The position numbers were made by a program, and so were the translations under genes. A model generated the notes under the pieces. That model had not been told where the DNA came from and ran no database searches. It worked only from the letters and a program-made list of their open reading frames with translations. DNA of 64,000 nucleotides from Terrabacter sp040702505 (lineage in GTDB: Bacteria > Actinomycetota > Actinomycetes > Actinomycetales > Dermatophilaceae), in NCBI RefSeq assembly GCF_040702505.1, contig NZ_JBFBLC010000004.1, positions 395,706-459,705 of the forward strand, given 5' to 3'. This document shows positions 11,427 to 19,197 of the stretch, piece by piece. Numbering within the stretch: position 1 is the first letter of the stretch; every line of letters begins with the position of its first letter.

Positions 11427-12115
11427 TGGCGGGCGAGTCCGCGCAGCAGCCGGGCGCGCAGGCGGGCGGCCAGCCGGTCGCCCTGCCGATGCCGACGGTC
11501 GGCCCGGCCTCGATGGGCGTGGTCGGAGGCCACGCGCCCCGGCCGATCAAGGTCGTGCTGAACTGGGGCCGGCGCTACTCGCTGTGGGTCTTCAACTTCG
11601 GGCTCGCCTGCTGCGCCATCGAGTTCATCGCCGCGTCGATGGGCCGCCACGACTTCATCCGCCTCGGCGTCATCCCCTTCGCGCCGGGCCCGCGCCAGGC
11701 CGACCTCATGGTCGTCTCCGGCACCGTCACCGACAAGATGGCGCCGGCGATCCGCCGCCTCTACGACCAGATGCCCGAGCCGAAGTACGTCATCTCCTTC
11801 GGCGCCTGCTCCAACTCCGGCGGCCCCTACTGGGACTCCTACTCCGTCACCAAGGGCGTCGACCAGGTCGTGCCCGTCGACGTCTACGTCCCTGGCTGCC
11901 CGCCGCGCCCCGAGGCGCTGCTGCACGGGATCATCCGCCTGCAGGAGCAGATCGCGAGCGAGCGCCTCTCGGCCCAGAAGCTCAAGGGCAGGTATGCCGG
12001 CACGCGCGTCGCGAGCGCCGGTGACGTCCGCCGTCCCCTCCTTCGCCGACCCGCCGCGCCCGCCGCGCCTGCCGCTCCGGCTGCCCCCGCCGCACCCGGG
12101 GAGGGTGGACGGTGA
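11426..12115 (+). CDS. nuoB: Complex I subunit B (Fe-S cluster N2 subunit)
   Basis: About 229 residues. It contains the [4Fe-4S] N2 ligands of NuoB: the adjacent cysteines of GLACCAIEF, the cysteine of GACSNSGG and that of VPGCPPRPEAL. In complete complexes this subunit passes electrons to quinone at an interface with NuoD, which is not encoded here. The C-terminus has an extra low-complexity tail of repeated AAP units (about 25 residues) not found in classical NuoB. An in-frame GTG sits one codon before the chosen ATG. The gene overlaps nuoC by 4 bases. Confidence 0.93.
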   Translation: MAGESAQQPGAQAGGQPVALPMPTVGPASMGVVGGHAPRPIKVVLNWGRRYSLWVFNFGLACCAIEFIAASMGRHDFIRLGVIPFAPGPRQADLMVVSGTVTDKMAPAIRRLYDQMPEPKYVISFGACSNSGGPYWDSYSVTKGVDQVVPVDVYVPGCPPRPEALLHGIIRLQEQIASERLSAQKLKGRYAGTRVASAGDVRRPLLRRPAAPAAPAAPAAPAAPGEGGR

Positions 12116-12636
12116 AGGTCACCGACGTGCGCGACGTGCCCTTCCCCGAGTGGGTCTCGGCGGTGCAGGAGCTGCGCGAGGAGGGCTACGCGTACTTCGA
12201 CTGGCTGACGGCCGTCGACCAGGCCGACGCAGCCGAGGACGCGGGCTTCGACCTCGTGTGCCACCTGCTCGACACCCGCGAGCCGCGGGCGCTGCGTTCC
12301 GTCCTCCTGCGTACCCGGGCCCCGGAGGGCCGCCCGGTCCCCTCGCTGACGGGCGTCTTCCGCGGGGCGGGCTGGCACGAGCGCGAGACGCACGAGATGT
12401 TCGGCATCGACTTCGAGGGCTTCGACGACGGCAGCGGCCTCGGCCTGCGCCCCCTGCTGCTGCCGGACGGTTTCGAGGGCACGCCACTGCGCAAGTCGTT
12501 CGTCCTCGCCGCGCGGGCGTCCAAGGCGTGGCCGGGCGCCAAGGAGCCGGGGGAGGGCCACGACTCGGCGCGCGCCCCCGGCCGCCGCCGCGTCCAGGCC
12601 CCCGGCGTGCCCGGCCCGGAGTGGGGTCCGCGGTGA
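12112..12636 (+). CDS. nuoC: Complex I subunit C (30 kDa-like)
   Basis: A 174-residue protein starting at GTG. It has the NuoC domain: an FDWLTAVDQ strand near the N-terminus, and the signature ERETHEMFGIDFEG followed by LRPLLLPDGFEGTPLRKSF. NuoC normally docks to NuoD, sometimes as a NuoCD fusion; here the frame closes soon after the NuoC domain with a short Pro/Arg-rich tail and no NuoD sequence follows. Its TGA overlaps the GTG of nuoH by 4 bases, so the cluster passes directly from C to H. Confidence 0.85.
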   Translation: MKVTDVRDVPFPEWVSAVQELREEGYAYFDWLTAVDQADAAEDAGFDLVCHLLDTREPRALRSVLLRTRAPEGRPVPSLTGVFRGAGWHERETHEMFGIDFEGFDDGSGLGLRPLLLPDGFEGTPLRKSFVLAARASKAWPGAKEPGEGHDSARAPGRRRVQAPGVPGPEWGPR

Positions 12637-13604
12637 GCCTGCACCTGGCCCCCGGGCTCGAGGTGGTGCTGCGCGCGGTCGCCGTGCTCGCCGCCTTCCT
12701 GGTGCTGCCGCTGCTCGTCGGGCAGACCGAGCACAAGGTGATGGCGCACATGCAGGGCCGGCTCGGGCCGATGTATGCCGGCGGCTTCCACGGCTGGGCC
12801 CAGCTCGTCGCCGACGGGGTGAAGTTCGTCCAGAAGGAGGACATCACCCCCGCGCGCGCCGACCGGTGGGCGTTCCGGCTCGCGCCGTTCGTCGCGCTCA
12901 TCCCGTACCTCGTGGCGCTCGCCGTCATCCCGCTCTCGCCGCGCGTCGTGGGGGCGGACGTCGAGGCGAGCGTCGTGCTCGTGCTCGCCGTCATCGGCGT
13001 CGGCATCATCGGCACGCTGATGGCCGGGTGGGCCTCGGCCAACAAGTACTCCCTGCTCGGGGGCATGCGCGCCGCCGCCCAGCTCGTCTCGTACGAGCTG
13101 CCGATGGTGCTCGCCGTCGCCTCCGTCGCACTCGCCGCAGGCACGCTCTCGCTCGTCGGCATCGCGAACGCCTGGAACCCGTGGTGGCTCCTGTGGCAGC
13201 TGCCCGGCATGGTCGTCTTCCTCGTCGCGGCCCTCGCCGAGCTGCAGCGGCCGCCGTTCGACATGCCGCTCGCCGACTCCGAGATCGTCTTCGGCGCCTT
13301 CACCGAGTACACCGGACTGCGCTTCGCCTTCTTCCTGCTCGCCGAGTACGCCGGCATCGTGGTGATGTCGCTGCTCTTCGCGGTGCTCTACCTCGGCGGC
13401 TGGGCCGGTCCGCTGGAGTCGTGGCTCGGCTGGCTGTGGACCCTGCTCAAGGGCTTCGTCGTCGCCGTCGTCGTCATCTGGCTGCGCGTGTCGTGGCCGC
13501 GCATGCGCGAGGACCAGCTCCAGCGCCTTGCCTGGGTGTGGCTCGTGCCGCTCGCGCTCCTGCAGCTGGCCATCACCGCCGTCGGGGTGGTGCTCACCTC
13601 GTGA
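12633..13604 (+). CDS. nuoH: Complex I subunit H (membrane, quinone-site subunit)
   Basis: A 323-residue membrane protein with about eight helices. The GTEHKVMAHMQGRLGPM-like segment (QTEHKVMAHMQGRLGPMYAG), KEDITPARAD and the loop AELQRPPFDMPLADSEIVFG...EYTG match NuoH, which links the Fe-S arm to the proton-pumping arm. The PFD loop differs from the common PFDLPEAESELV form: the first glutamate is replaced by leucine. The GTG start is coupled to nuoC. After its stop the tight operon packing breaks for about 260 bases occupied by a repeat array. Confidence 0.93.
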   Translation: MSLHLAPGLEVVLRAVAVLAAFLVLPLLVGQTEHKVMAHMQGRLGPMYAGGFHGWAQLVADGVKFVQKEDITPARADRWAFRLAPFVALIPYLVALAVIPLSPRVVGADVEASVVLVLAVIGVGIIGTLMAGWASANKYSLLGGMRAAAQLVSYELPMVLAVASVALAAGTLSLVGIANAWNPWWLLWQLPGMVVFLVAALAELQRPPFDMPLADSEIVFGAFTEYTGLRFAFFLLAEYAGIVVMSLLFAVLYLGGWAGPLESWLGWLWTLLKGFVVAVVVIWLRVSWPRMREDQLQRLAWVWLVPLALLQLAITAVGVVLTS

Positions 13605-13623
13605 CCCGCCCCGCCTCCCTCCA

Positions 13624-13853
13624 CCCGTCGAAAGGCCAGACTTTGCGGCTCCGTGCACGTCGAGAGGCCACCCTTTGCGGATTCCCAACCGTCGAGAGGC
13701 CACTCTTCGCGACCGCGGGCCCGCGCCCTCGACGTGACCACTCGACTGCAGCCCACCCGCATACTTTGGCCACTCGACGGTGGGGCATGCGCAAACTCTG
13801 GCCTCTCGACGGTGGGTCATGCGCAAACTCTGGCCTCTCGACGGTGGAAGGGC
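13624..13853. repeat. 32-bp-period repeat array inside the nuo operon (three direct, three inverted units)
   Basis: This 260-base nuoH-nuoI spacer is filled by degenerate copies of a repeat whose core is ACCGTCGAGAGGCCA followed by about 17 variable bases, often with TTTGCG. Units in forward orientation start near 13625, 13657 and 13688; inverted units start near 13759, 13786 and 13818, the last two spaced exactly 32 bases apart. The two halves could fold into a long stem. Additional partial cores (CTCGAC) lie in the middle. The same core with the same 32-base period recurs at 33953-34092. No open frame of its own is convincing. Confidence 0.85.
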
Positions 13854-13864
13854 GGTGAGCGGAC

Positions 13865-14785
13865 GTGGGTGACGGCATACTCCCGGGGCTCGTCAAGGGG
13901 CTCGCGACGACGGCGAAGTCGCTGACGCGGCACACGCACACGGCGGAGTACCCCGACGTCGCGCCGGCCCTCCCGCCGCGTTCGCGCGGTGTCATCGCGC
14001 TCACAGAGGAGAACTGCACGTCGTGCATGCTGTGCGCGCGCGAGTGCCCCGACTGGTGCATCTACATCGACTCGCACAAGGAGGAGCTGCCTCCGACGAC
14101 GCCCGGCGGCCGCGCCCGCCAGCGCAACGTCCTCGACCGCTTCGCCATCGACTTCTCGCTCTGCATGTACTGCGGCATCTGCATCGAGGTGTGCCCCTTC
14201 GACGCGCTGCACTGGAGCCCGGAGTTCGAGTACGCCGAGGTCGACATCCGCGACCTGCTGCACGAGAAGGACCGCCTCGGTGCGTGGATGGCGACGGTGC
14301 CTCCGCCGCCGGCGCTCGACCCCGGCAGCGCCGACCCCGCGGAGGTCGCCGCGGCAGCCCGGCCACCTCGCGGCTCCGCCGGTGGGAGTACGGGTGCAGC
14401 CGGCGCGCCTGCCCGCCCGACCCGGGTGCGCCGCCAGCCCGGGGCCACCGTGCCCACCCCGTCCGCCGCATCCTCCTCGCCGGCCACGCCGACCACCCCG
14501 CAGGCCACATCGACGACCCCCCAGGCCACCCCGCCGGCCGTCGAGCGCACGAAGGTCATGCCCGCGGTGGAGGCACCCCAAGCAGAGGCCCCGGGCACCG
14601 TCGCACCGCCATCGAGCGCAGAGCAGACCGCCCCGATCCCGGTCGCCGAAGCAGCCGACGCCGCTGCCGCGCAGGGCGACTCGACCCAGGTGCTGCCCAC
14701 CGTCTCGACCGACGAGAGCGCGGCCGACGACCACGACGGCGGCAGCTCCGGCAGCGCCGGCAGCGACACCGGCGGTGGCGCGTGA
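13865..14785 (+). CDS. nuoI: Complex I subunit I (8Fe ferredoxin subunit) with long low-complexity tail
   Basis: A 306-residue protein starting at GTG, with GGAAGGGCGG upstream and an in-frame stop nine bases before. Two [4Fe-4S] motifs are present: CTSCMLCARECPDWC and CMYCGICIEVCPFDAL, within the first 120 residues. In complete complex I this subunit holds clusters N6a/N6b; in an enzyme without the NADH module it would be a natural entry for ferredoxin electrons. After about residue 145 comes a roughly 160-residue Ala/Pro/Thr/Ser-rich tail, absent from classical NuoI of about 180 residues. It overlaps nuoJ by 4 bases. Confidence 0.94.
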   Translation: MGDGILPGLVKGLATTAKSLTRHTHTAEYPDVAPALPPRSRGVIALTEENCTSCMLCARECPDWCIYIDSHKEELPPTTPGGRARQRNVLDRFAIDFSLCMYCGICIEVCPFDALHWSPEFEYAEVDIRDLLHEKDRLGAWMATVPPPPALDPGSADPAEVAAAARPPRGSAGGSTGAAGAPARPTRVRRQPGATVPTPSAASSSPATPTTPQATSTTPQATPPAVERTKVMPAVEAPQAEAPGTVAPPSSAEQTAPIPVAEAADAAAAQGDSTQVLPTVSTDESAADDHDGGSSGSAGSDTGGGA

Positions 14786-15438
14786 CGACCCGCGACATCG
14801 TCTTCACCGCTGTCGGGGCCATCACCGCGCTGTCGGCCCTGCTGTCGGTGACGACCAAGCACGTGGTCCATGCCGCCCTCTGGCTGCTCGTGTCGCTCGG
14901 CTCGCTCGCCGGCGCCTACCTCGTGCTGGGGCAGGAGCTCGTCGGCCTCGTCCAGCTCCTCGTCTACGTCGGCGCCATCGTCGTGCTCGTCCTGTTCGCC
15001 CTGATGCTGACCCGCGCGCCGATCGGGCCGCACGAGCAGATCGACACGCCCTGGTGGCAGCGGCTGGCCGGTGCCCTGCTCGGCGCGGCGACCACCGTGC
15101 TGCTGGCCTCGCTTCTGCTGCCGTTCTTCTCGGACGCGAGCGTCGACCTCGACCAGAGGGCGAGCGCCACCCCGCAGATCGCCCAGGCGGTCTTCGGCAC
15201 GTGGGTCTGGCCCTTCGAGCTGCTCTCGGTGCTCCTGCTCGTCGCGCTCATCGGCGCCTTCGCGGTCTCCCGGCTCGTGCTGGGCGACGGTGGGCGACGT
15301 CCCGCGGCCGGCACCCGGCCGGAGCCGGGCGCCGCCGGTGCCGCCGGTGCCGAGGGTGCCGAGGGCCACGTGAGCCGACCCGAGCCGGACGGCGCCACCG
15401 CCGCCCTGCCCACCGCAGGCGCCGGGGAGCGCGCATGA
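14782..15438 (+). CDS. nuoJ: Complex I subunit J
   Basis: A 218-residue protein with five hydrophobic segments, starting at a GTG overlapping the nuoI stop. The helix QLLVYVGAIVVLVLFALML is the hallmark of NuoJ (the VYVGAI pi-bulge region of helix 3 in known structures). The last 45 residues form a hydrophilic Gly/Ala/Pro/Glu-rich tail. Membrane-arm subunit between NuoK and NuoA. Confidence 0.94.
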   Translation: MTTRDIVFTAVGAITALSALLSVTTKHVVHAALWLLVSLGSLAGAYLVLGQELVGLVQLLVYVGAIVVLVLFALMLTRAPIGPHEQIDTPWWQRLAGALLGAATTVLLASLLLPFFSDASVDLDQRASATPQIAQAVFGTWVWPFELLSVLLLVALIGAFAVSRLVLGDGGRRPAAGTRPEPGAAGAAGAEGAEGHVSRPEPDGATAALPTAGAGERA

Positions 15439-15791
15439 TCCACCTGTCGCTGCCCGCCGCCCTGGCAACGCTGCTCGCCGGGTTCGGCGTCTACGGCGTC
15501 CTCGCCCGACGCAACGCGGTGCTCGTGCTCATCGGGGTCGAGCTCATCCTCAACGCCGCCAACCTGCTGCTCGTCACGGCCGGCACCCGCGCCGCAGGCT
15601 CCTACGCCGCCGGCCCGGTGCTCACGCTCTTCGTCATCACCATCGCCGCGGCCGAGATCACGGTGGCCCTGGCCATCATCCTCGTGATGTTCCGCCGCGC
15701 AGGCCACATCGACCTCACCGCAGTCCCGGACCTCACGGACGAGTCCGACGGCAACCGGCGGCCGGCGGCAGCGGGGGAGGGCACTCCGTGA
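15435..15791 (+). CDS. nuoK: Complex I subunit K
   Basis: A 118-residue protein with three transmembrane helices. VLIGVELILNAANLLLV carries the conserved glutamate in helix 2, and AAAEITVALAIILVMFRR carries the helix 3 glutamate; both take part in proton translocation in characterised complexes. Its ATG overlaps the nuoJ stop and its TGA overlaps the GTG of nuoL by 4 bases. Confidence 0.95.
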   Translation: MIHLSLPAALATLLAGFGVYGVLARRNAVLVLIGVELILNAANLLLVTAGTRAAGSYAAGPVLTLFVITIAAAEITVALAIILVMFRRAGHIDLTAVPDLTDESDGNRRPAAAGEGTP

Positions 15792-17701
15792 GCTGGGTCG
15801 TGCGGCTGGTCGTCGTCCTTCCGGCGCTGGCGGCCCTCGCGGGCCTGCTGGCGCGCCGCCAACGGGTCCTCGCGGCCGGGATCGCCGTCGGCAGCTCCGC
15901 CGTCGTCACCGTGCTGGCCTTCCTCGAGTGGGTCGCGCCGACCCGCAGCGCCGACATCGGCACGATCGGGCGCCTGCCGCTCGGTGACCTGTCCGTGCCG
16001 CTGCACCTGCTCTCCGACCGACTCTCGGGCCTGACCGCGTTCGTCGTCGCGCTGGTCGTGCTCGGGATCCAGGTGTTCACCACGTGGTACCTCCACGACG
16101 ACCCTCGCTACACCCGCTTCGCCGCGACCGTGTCGCTCTTCGCCGCCGGCATGCTGCTCGTCGTGCAGTCGGGCGACCTCGTGCTGACGCTCGTCGGCTG
16201 GGAGGTCATGGGCTGGTGCTCGTGGCTGCTCATCGGCCACGACAGCGAGCGGGCGGCGGCGCGACGGGCGGCGTACAAGGCGTTCCTCGTCACCCGGGTG
16301 GCCGACATCGGCATGGTCGTCGGCATCATCGCGCTGTCGGTGCGGGCGCGGTCCACCGACCTCATGGCCGTGCTCACGGCGCCCGGCAGCCACCCGCTGC
16401 TCACCGTCGGGCTCGTCGGCGTCGTCATCGGCGTGGCCGGCAAGTCGGGCCTCGTCCCCTTCCACGACTGGCTGCCCGACGCCATGGAGGGCCCCACGCC
16501 CGCGTCGGCCCTGATCCACGCCGCCACCATGGTCGCCGCCGGCACCTACGTGATCGCCCGGCTGTTCCCCCTCTACGCCACGCACGACGGAGCCCGCACC
16601 CTGCTCGCGGTGCTCACCGCCGTGACCATGGTCTACGCCGCCCTGCTCGCACTGGCCCAGACCGACCTCAAGCGGATGCTCGCCTACTCGACCCTGAGCC
16701 AGGTCGCGATCATGCTCTCCGCGCTGGCCGCGGCACCGCCCGAGCTCGGACCCGGCGCCGGAGTCGGCCACCTCATCGCGCACGCCTTCTTCAAGGCGCT
16801 CCTCTTCCTCGGTGCCGGCTGGCTGTCGGTGCTGGCCGGAGCCACCGCCCTGGCCGCGCTGCGCGGGCGACTGCGCCCGACGGGGGCGCTGCGCTGGTCG
16901 ATGGGCATCGGCCTGGCCGCCCTGGCCGGGGTGCCGCCGCTCGTCGGCTTCTTCACCAAGGACACCGTCATCGACGCCGCCCTCGAGGGAGCCACCAGCG
17001 GCGGCGGCCTGCGGGCGTGGATCGTCGTCCTGGCGCTCTTCGTCACGGTCGTGCTCACCGCCGCCTACTGCACCCGTGCCTGGCTGCTGCTCGACACCCC
17101 TGTGGCCGCCACCGGCCCCGCACCGCAGCCGCCACCCGCCGTGGTCGCCGAGGAGGAGGTCGCCATCGTGATGAGTGCCGACAGCGCGGACGACGCCGAG
17201 GTCGAGCGCGTCCACGCCCACGGCCACCCGACCATCACGCTGTCCGCCGCGCTCGTCGTGTCGGTCCTCGCCGCCCTGACCGTCGTCGGGGTCCTCTTCC
17301 TGCTCAGCCTGCGCGGGGCGGTGCAGGTGGGAATCCTCAGCGCGCTGCTGTCGGTCCTGCTCGTCGCCGGCGCCGCGTATGCCGTGTGGTCCGTCAGCGA
17401 CCGCGGCCGCGTCGACGTCGCCGACCGCATCCCGGTGGGCGTCCGCGACTCGGCGGTGCGCGGCTTCGGTGCCGACACGGCACACGTCGGCTTCGGCCGG
17501 GCCGTGACGGCGCTGGCCCGCCTCGTGGTGGCGCTCGACCGCGACGTCGTCGACGCCTACCCGCGCGCCACGGCCGTCGTCGCCCGCGCAGCGGGTCGGG
17601 CGGGGGAGCGCGGCCACCGCGCCGTGCCCTCGCTCTCGGTGCTCAGCCTGCTCGTCGGGGCCGTGATCGTCGCGATCCTCGGGGTGACGGCGTGGCGGTG
17701 A
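15788..17701 (+). CDS. nuoL: Complex I subunit L (antiporter-like)
   Basis: A 637-residue membrane protein of the MrpA/NuoL antiporter family. The glutamate of LVGWEVMGWCSWLLIGH, the segment KSGLVPFHDWLPDAMEGPTPASALIHAATMV (loop around a helix-7-like lysine/histidine region; shown in parts around 16441-16535) and LKRMLAYSTLSQ are conserved family motifs. The C-terminal part contains a hydrophilic loop near residue 450 and the region of the long lateral helix. Starts with GTG overlapping nuoK; overlaps nuoM by 4 bases. Confidence 0.95.
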   Translation: MSWVVRLVVVLPALAALAGLLARRQRVLAAGIAVGSSAVVTVLAFLEWVAPTRSADIGTIGRLPLGDLSVPLHLLSDRLSGLTAFVVALVVLGIQVFTTWYLHDDPRYTRFAATVSLFAAGMLLVVQSGDLVLTLVGWEVMGWCSWLLIGHDSERAAARRAAYKAFLVTRVADIGMVVGIIALSVRARSTDLMAVLTAPGSHPLLTVGLVGVVIGVAGKSGLVPFHDWLPDAMEGPTPASALIHAATMVAAGTYVIARLFPLYATHDGARTLLAVLTAVTMVYAALLALAQTDLKRMLAYSTLSQVAIMLSALAAAPPELGPGAGVGHLIAHAFFKALLFLGAGWLSVLAGATALAALRGRLRPTGALRWSMGIGLAALAGVPPLVGFFTKDTVIDAALEGATSGGGLRAWIVVLALFVTVVLTAAYCTRAWLLLDTPVAATGPAPQPPPAVVAEEEVAIVMSADSADDAEVERVHAHGHPTITLSAALVVSVLAALTVVGVLFLLSLRGAVQVGILSALLSVLLVAGAAYAVWSVSDRGRVDVADRIPVGVRDSAVRGFGADTAHVGFGRAVTALARLVVALDRDVVDAYPRATAVVARAAGRAGERGHRAVPSLSVLSLLVGAVIVAILGVTAWR

Positions 17702-19197
17702 CCCTCATGCTCCTGCTGCCACTGCTCGGAGCCATCGCCTGCATCGCCATCCCCGGCGAGTCCCGGGTCGAGCGCGGCATCGCCCACGGATGCACCCTCG
17801 TGACCGCGGTGCTCGCCGTCGTCGTCGTCGCGGACCGCCAGTCCGTCGATGTGCCGTGGATCCGGTCGCTCGGCGTGCGGTGGCACTTCGGCGTCGACGG
17901 ACTCTCCGCCGCGCTCGTGCTGCTGACCGCGGTGCTCGCCGTCGCCGTCGTGGCCCACGCGCTCTCGGGGCCGATCCCCAAGGGCGGCACCGGATCGACG
18001 TTCCTCGGCTGCATCCTGCTCGTCGAGACCGGCGCGCTCGCGACCTTCATGGCCCGCGACGCCGTGCTCTTCTTCATCGCCTTCGAGGTGGTGCTCGTGC
18101 CGATGTGGGTGCTCGTGCGCCGCTTCGGCGACGACCACGTGCGCGACGAGACGCGCGCCGACGCCGCCGGGCGCTTCGTGCTCTTCACCGCGCTCGGGTC
18201 GACGCTGATGCTCGTGGGCATCCTGCTGCTCCTGCACCACCAGGGCACCAGCGACCTCGCCCTCCTCGCCGCCCGTCACGGCGCCGGGCTGTCCCGGTCG
18301 CTGCAGGTGGCGATCGCCGCGCTGCTGCTGCTCGGGCTCGGCATCAAGGTGCCGCTGTGGCCGCTGCACACCTGGCTCCCCTCCGCCCACACCATCGCCC
18401 CGACCGCCGGCTCGGTGCTGCTGGCCGCCGTCCTGCTCAAGATGGGCACCTACGGCATCGTCCGGCTCGCCGTCGGCACCGTGCCGCGAGGGGTGGCCGA
18501 GCTCAGCCCCGCGCTCGCGGTGCTGGGCGTCGTCGGCATCCTCTGGGGAGGCCTCGCCTGTCTCGTGGAGCGCGACCTCAAGCGCCTCATCGCCTACAGC
18601 TCCGTGGCCCACATGGGCTTCGTCGCCCTCGCGATCGCCTCGGGCAGCGAGACGGGCCTGCAGGCCGCGCTCTTCGGCAACATCGCCCACGGCGTCGTGT
18701 CGGCCCTGCTCTTCTTCGTCGTCGGTGACCTCAAGGAGCAGTGGGGCTCGGCAGACCTGCGGGTTGCCCGAGCGGCGCTGCGCGACAGGGCCCCCCGCTT
18801 CGGGTTCGCACTCGTCGTGGGTCTGGCCGCCGCCCTCGGCCTGCCGGGTCTCGTCAGCTTCTGGGGTGAGTTCCTCGCGCTGTATGCCGCGTGGTCGCCG
18901 GCGCCCGGCCGCCCCGTCGGGCTGATGCGGGCCTGCGTCGTGCTCGGAGCCGTCGGGCTCGCACTGGCCGCCGCCTACTCGCTGAGCGTGGCCCGCATCG
19001 TGTGGGCGGGGGAGGGCAGCGACGCTGCAGAAGGAGCGGCGGCCGAGCCGGTCGCCGACGCCCGAGGCGTGCGCTGGGCCGTCGCCATGTCGCTCGTCGT
19101 CGTCATCGTCACGCTCGGCGTGCTGCCGCACCTGCTGCTCGGCCTCTCCGACGCCGCGACCACGGGACTGCTGTCCGGGCTGGGAGCGGGCCGGTGA
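17698..19197 (+). CDS. nuoM: Complex I subunit M (antiporter-like)
   Basis: A 499-residue antiporter-like subunit. FFIAFEVVLVPMWVLV carries the conserved helix-5 glutamate; KVPLWPLHTWLPSAHTIAPT and DLKRLIAYSSVAHMGF are NuoM signatures with the conserved lysine and histidine positions. I set the start at the GTG overlapping the nuoL stop; the frame is open far upstream but that portion is a shadow of nuoL. Overlaps nuoN by 4 bases. Confidence 0.95.
   Translation: MTLMLLLPLLGAIACIAIPGESRVERGIAHGCTLVTAVLAVVVVADRQSVDVPWIRSLGVRWHFGVDGLSAALVLLTAVLAVAVVAHALSGPIPKGGTGSTFLGCILLVETGALATFMARDAVLFFIAFEVVLVPMWVLVRRFGDDHVRDETRADAAGRFVLFTALGSTLMLVGILLLLHHQGTSDLALLAARHGAGLSRSLQVAIAALLLLGLGIKVPLWPLHTWLPSAHTIAPTAGSVLLAAVLLKMGTYGIVRLAVGTVPRGVAELSPALAVLGVVGILWGGLACLVERDLKRLIAYSSVAHMGFVALAIASGSETGLQAALFGNIAHGVVSALLFFVVGDLKEQWGSADLRVARAALRDRAPRFGFALVVGLAAALGLPGLVSFWGEFLALYAAWSPAPGRPVGLMRACVVLGAVGLALAAAYSLSVARIVWAGEGSDAAEGAAAEPVADARGVRWAVAMSLVVVIVTLGVLPHLLLGLSDAATTGLLSGLGAGR

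Noticed and set aside
12633..13604. A remnant of nuoD hidden near nuoC-nuoH
   Set aside because: All frames between the nuoC stop and nuoH stop are accounted for by nuoH; no NuoD motifs are present in any frame.
13624..13853. CRISPR-like array
   Set aside because: The period is only 32 bases for repeat plus variable part, half the units are inverted, and no cas gene is in the window; it is a REP-like repeat.
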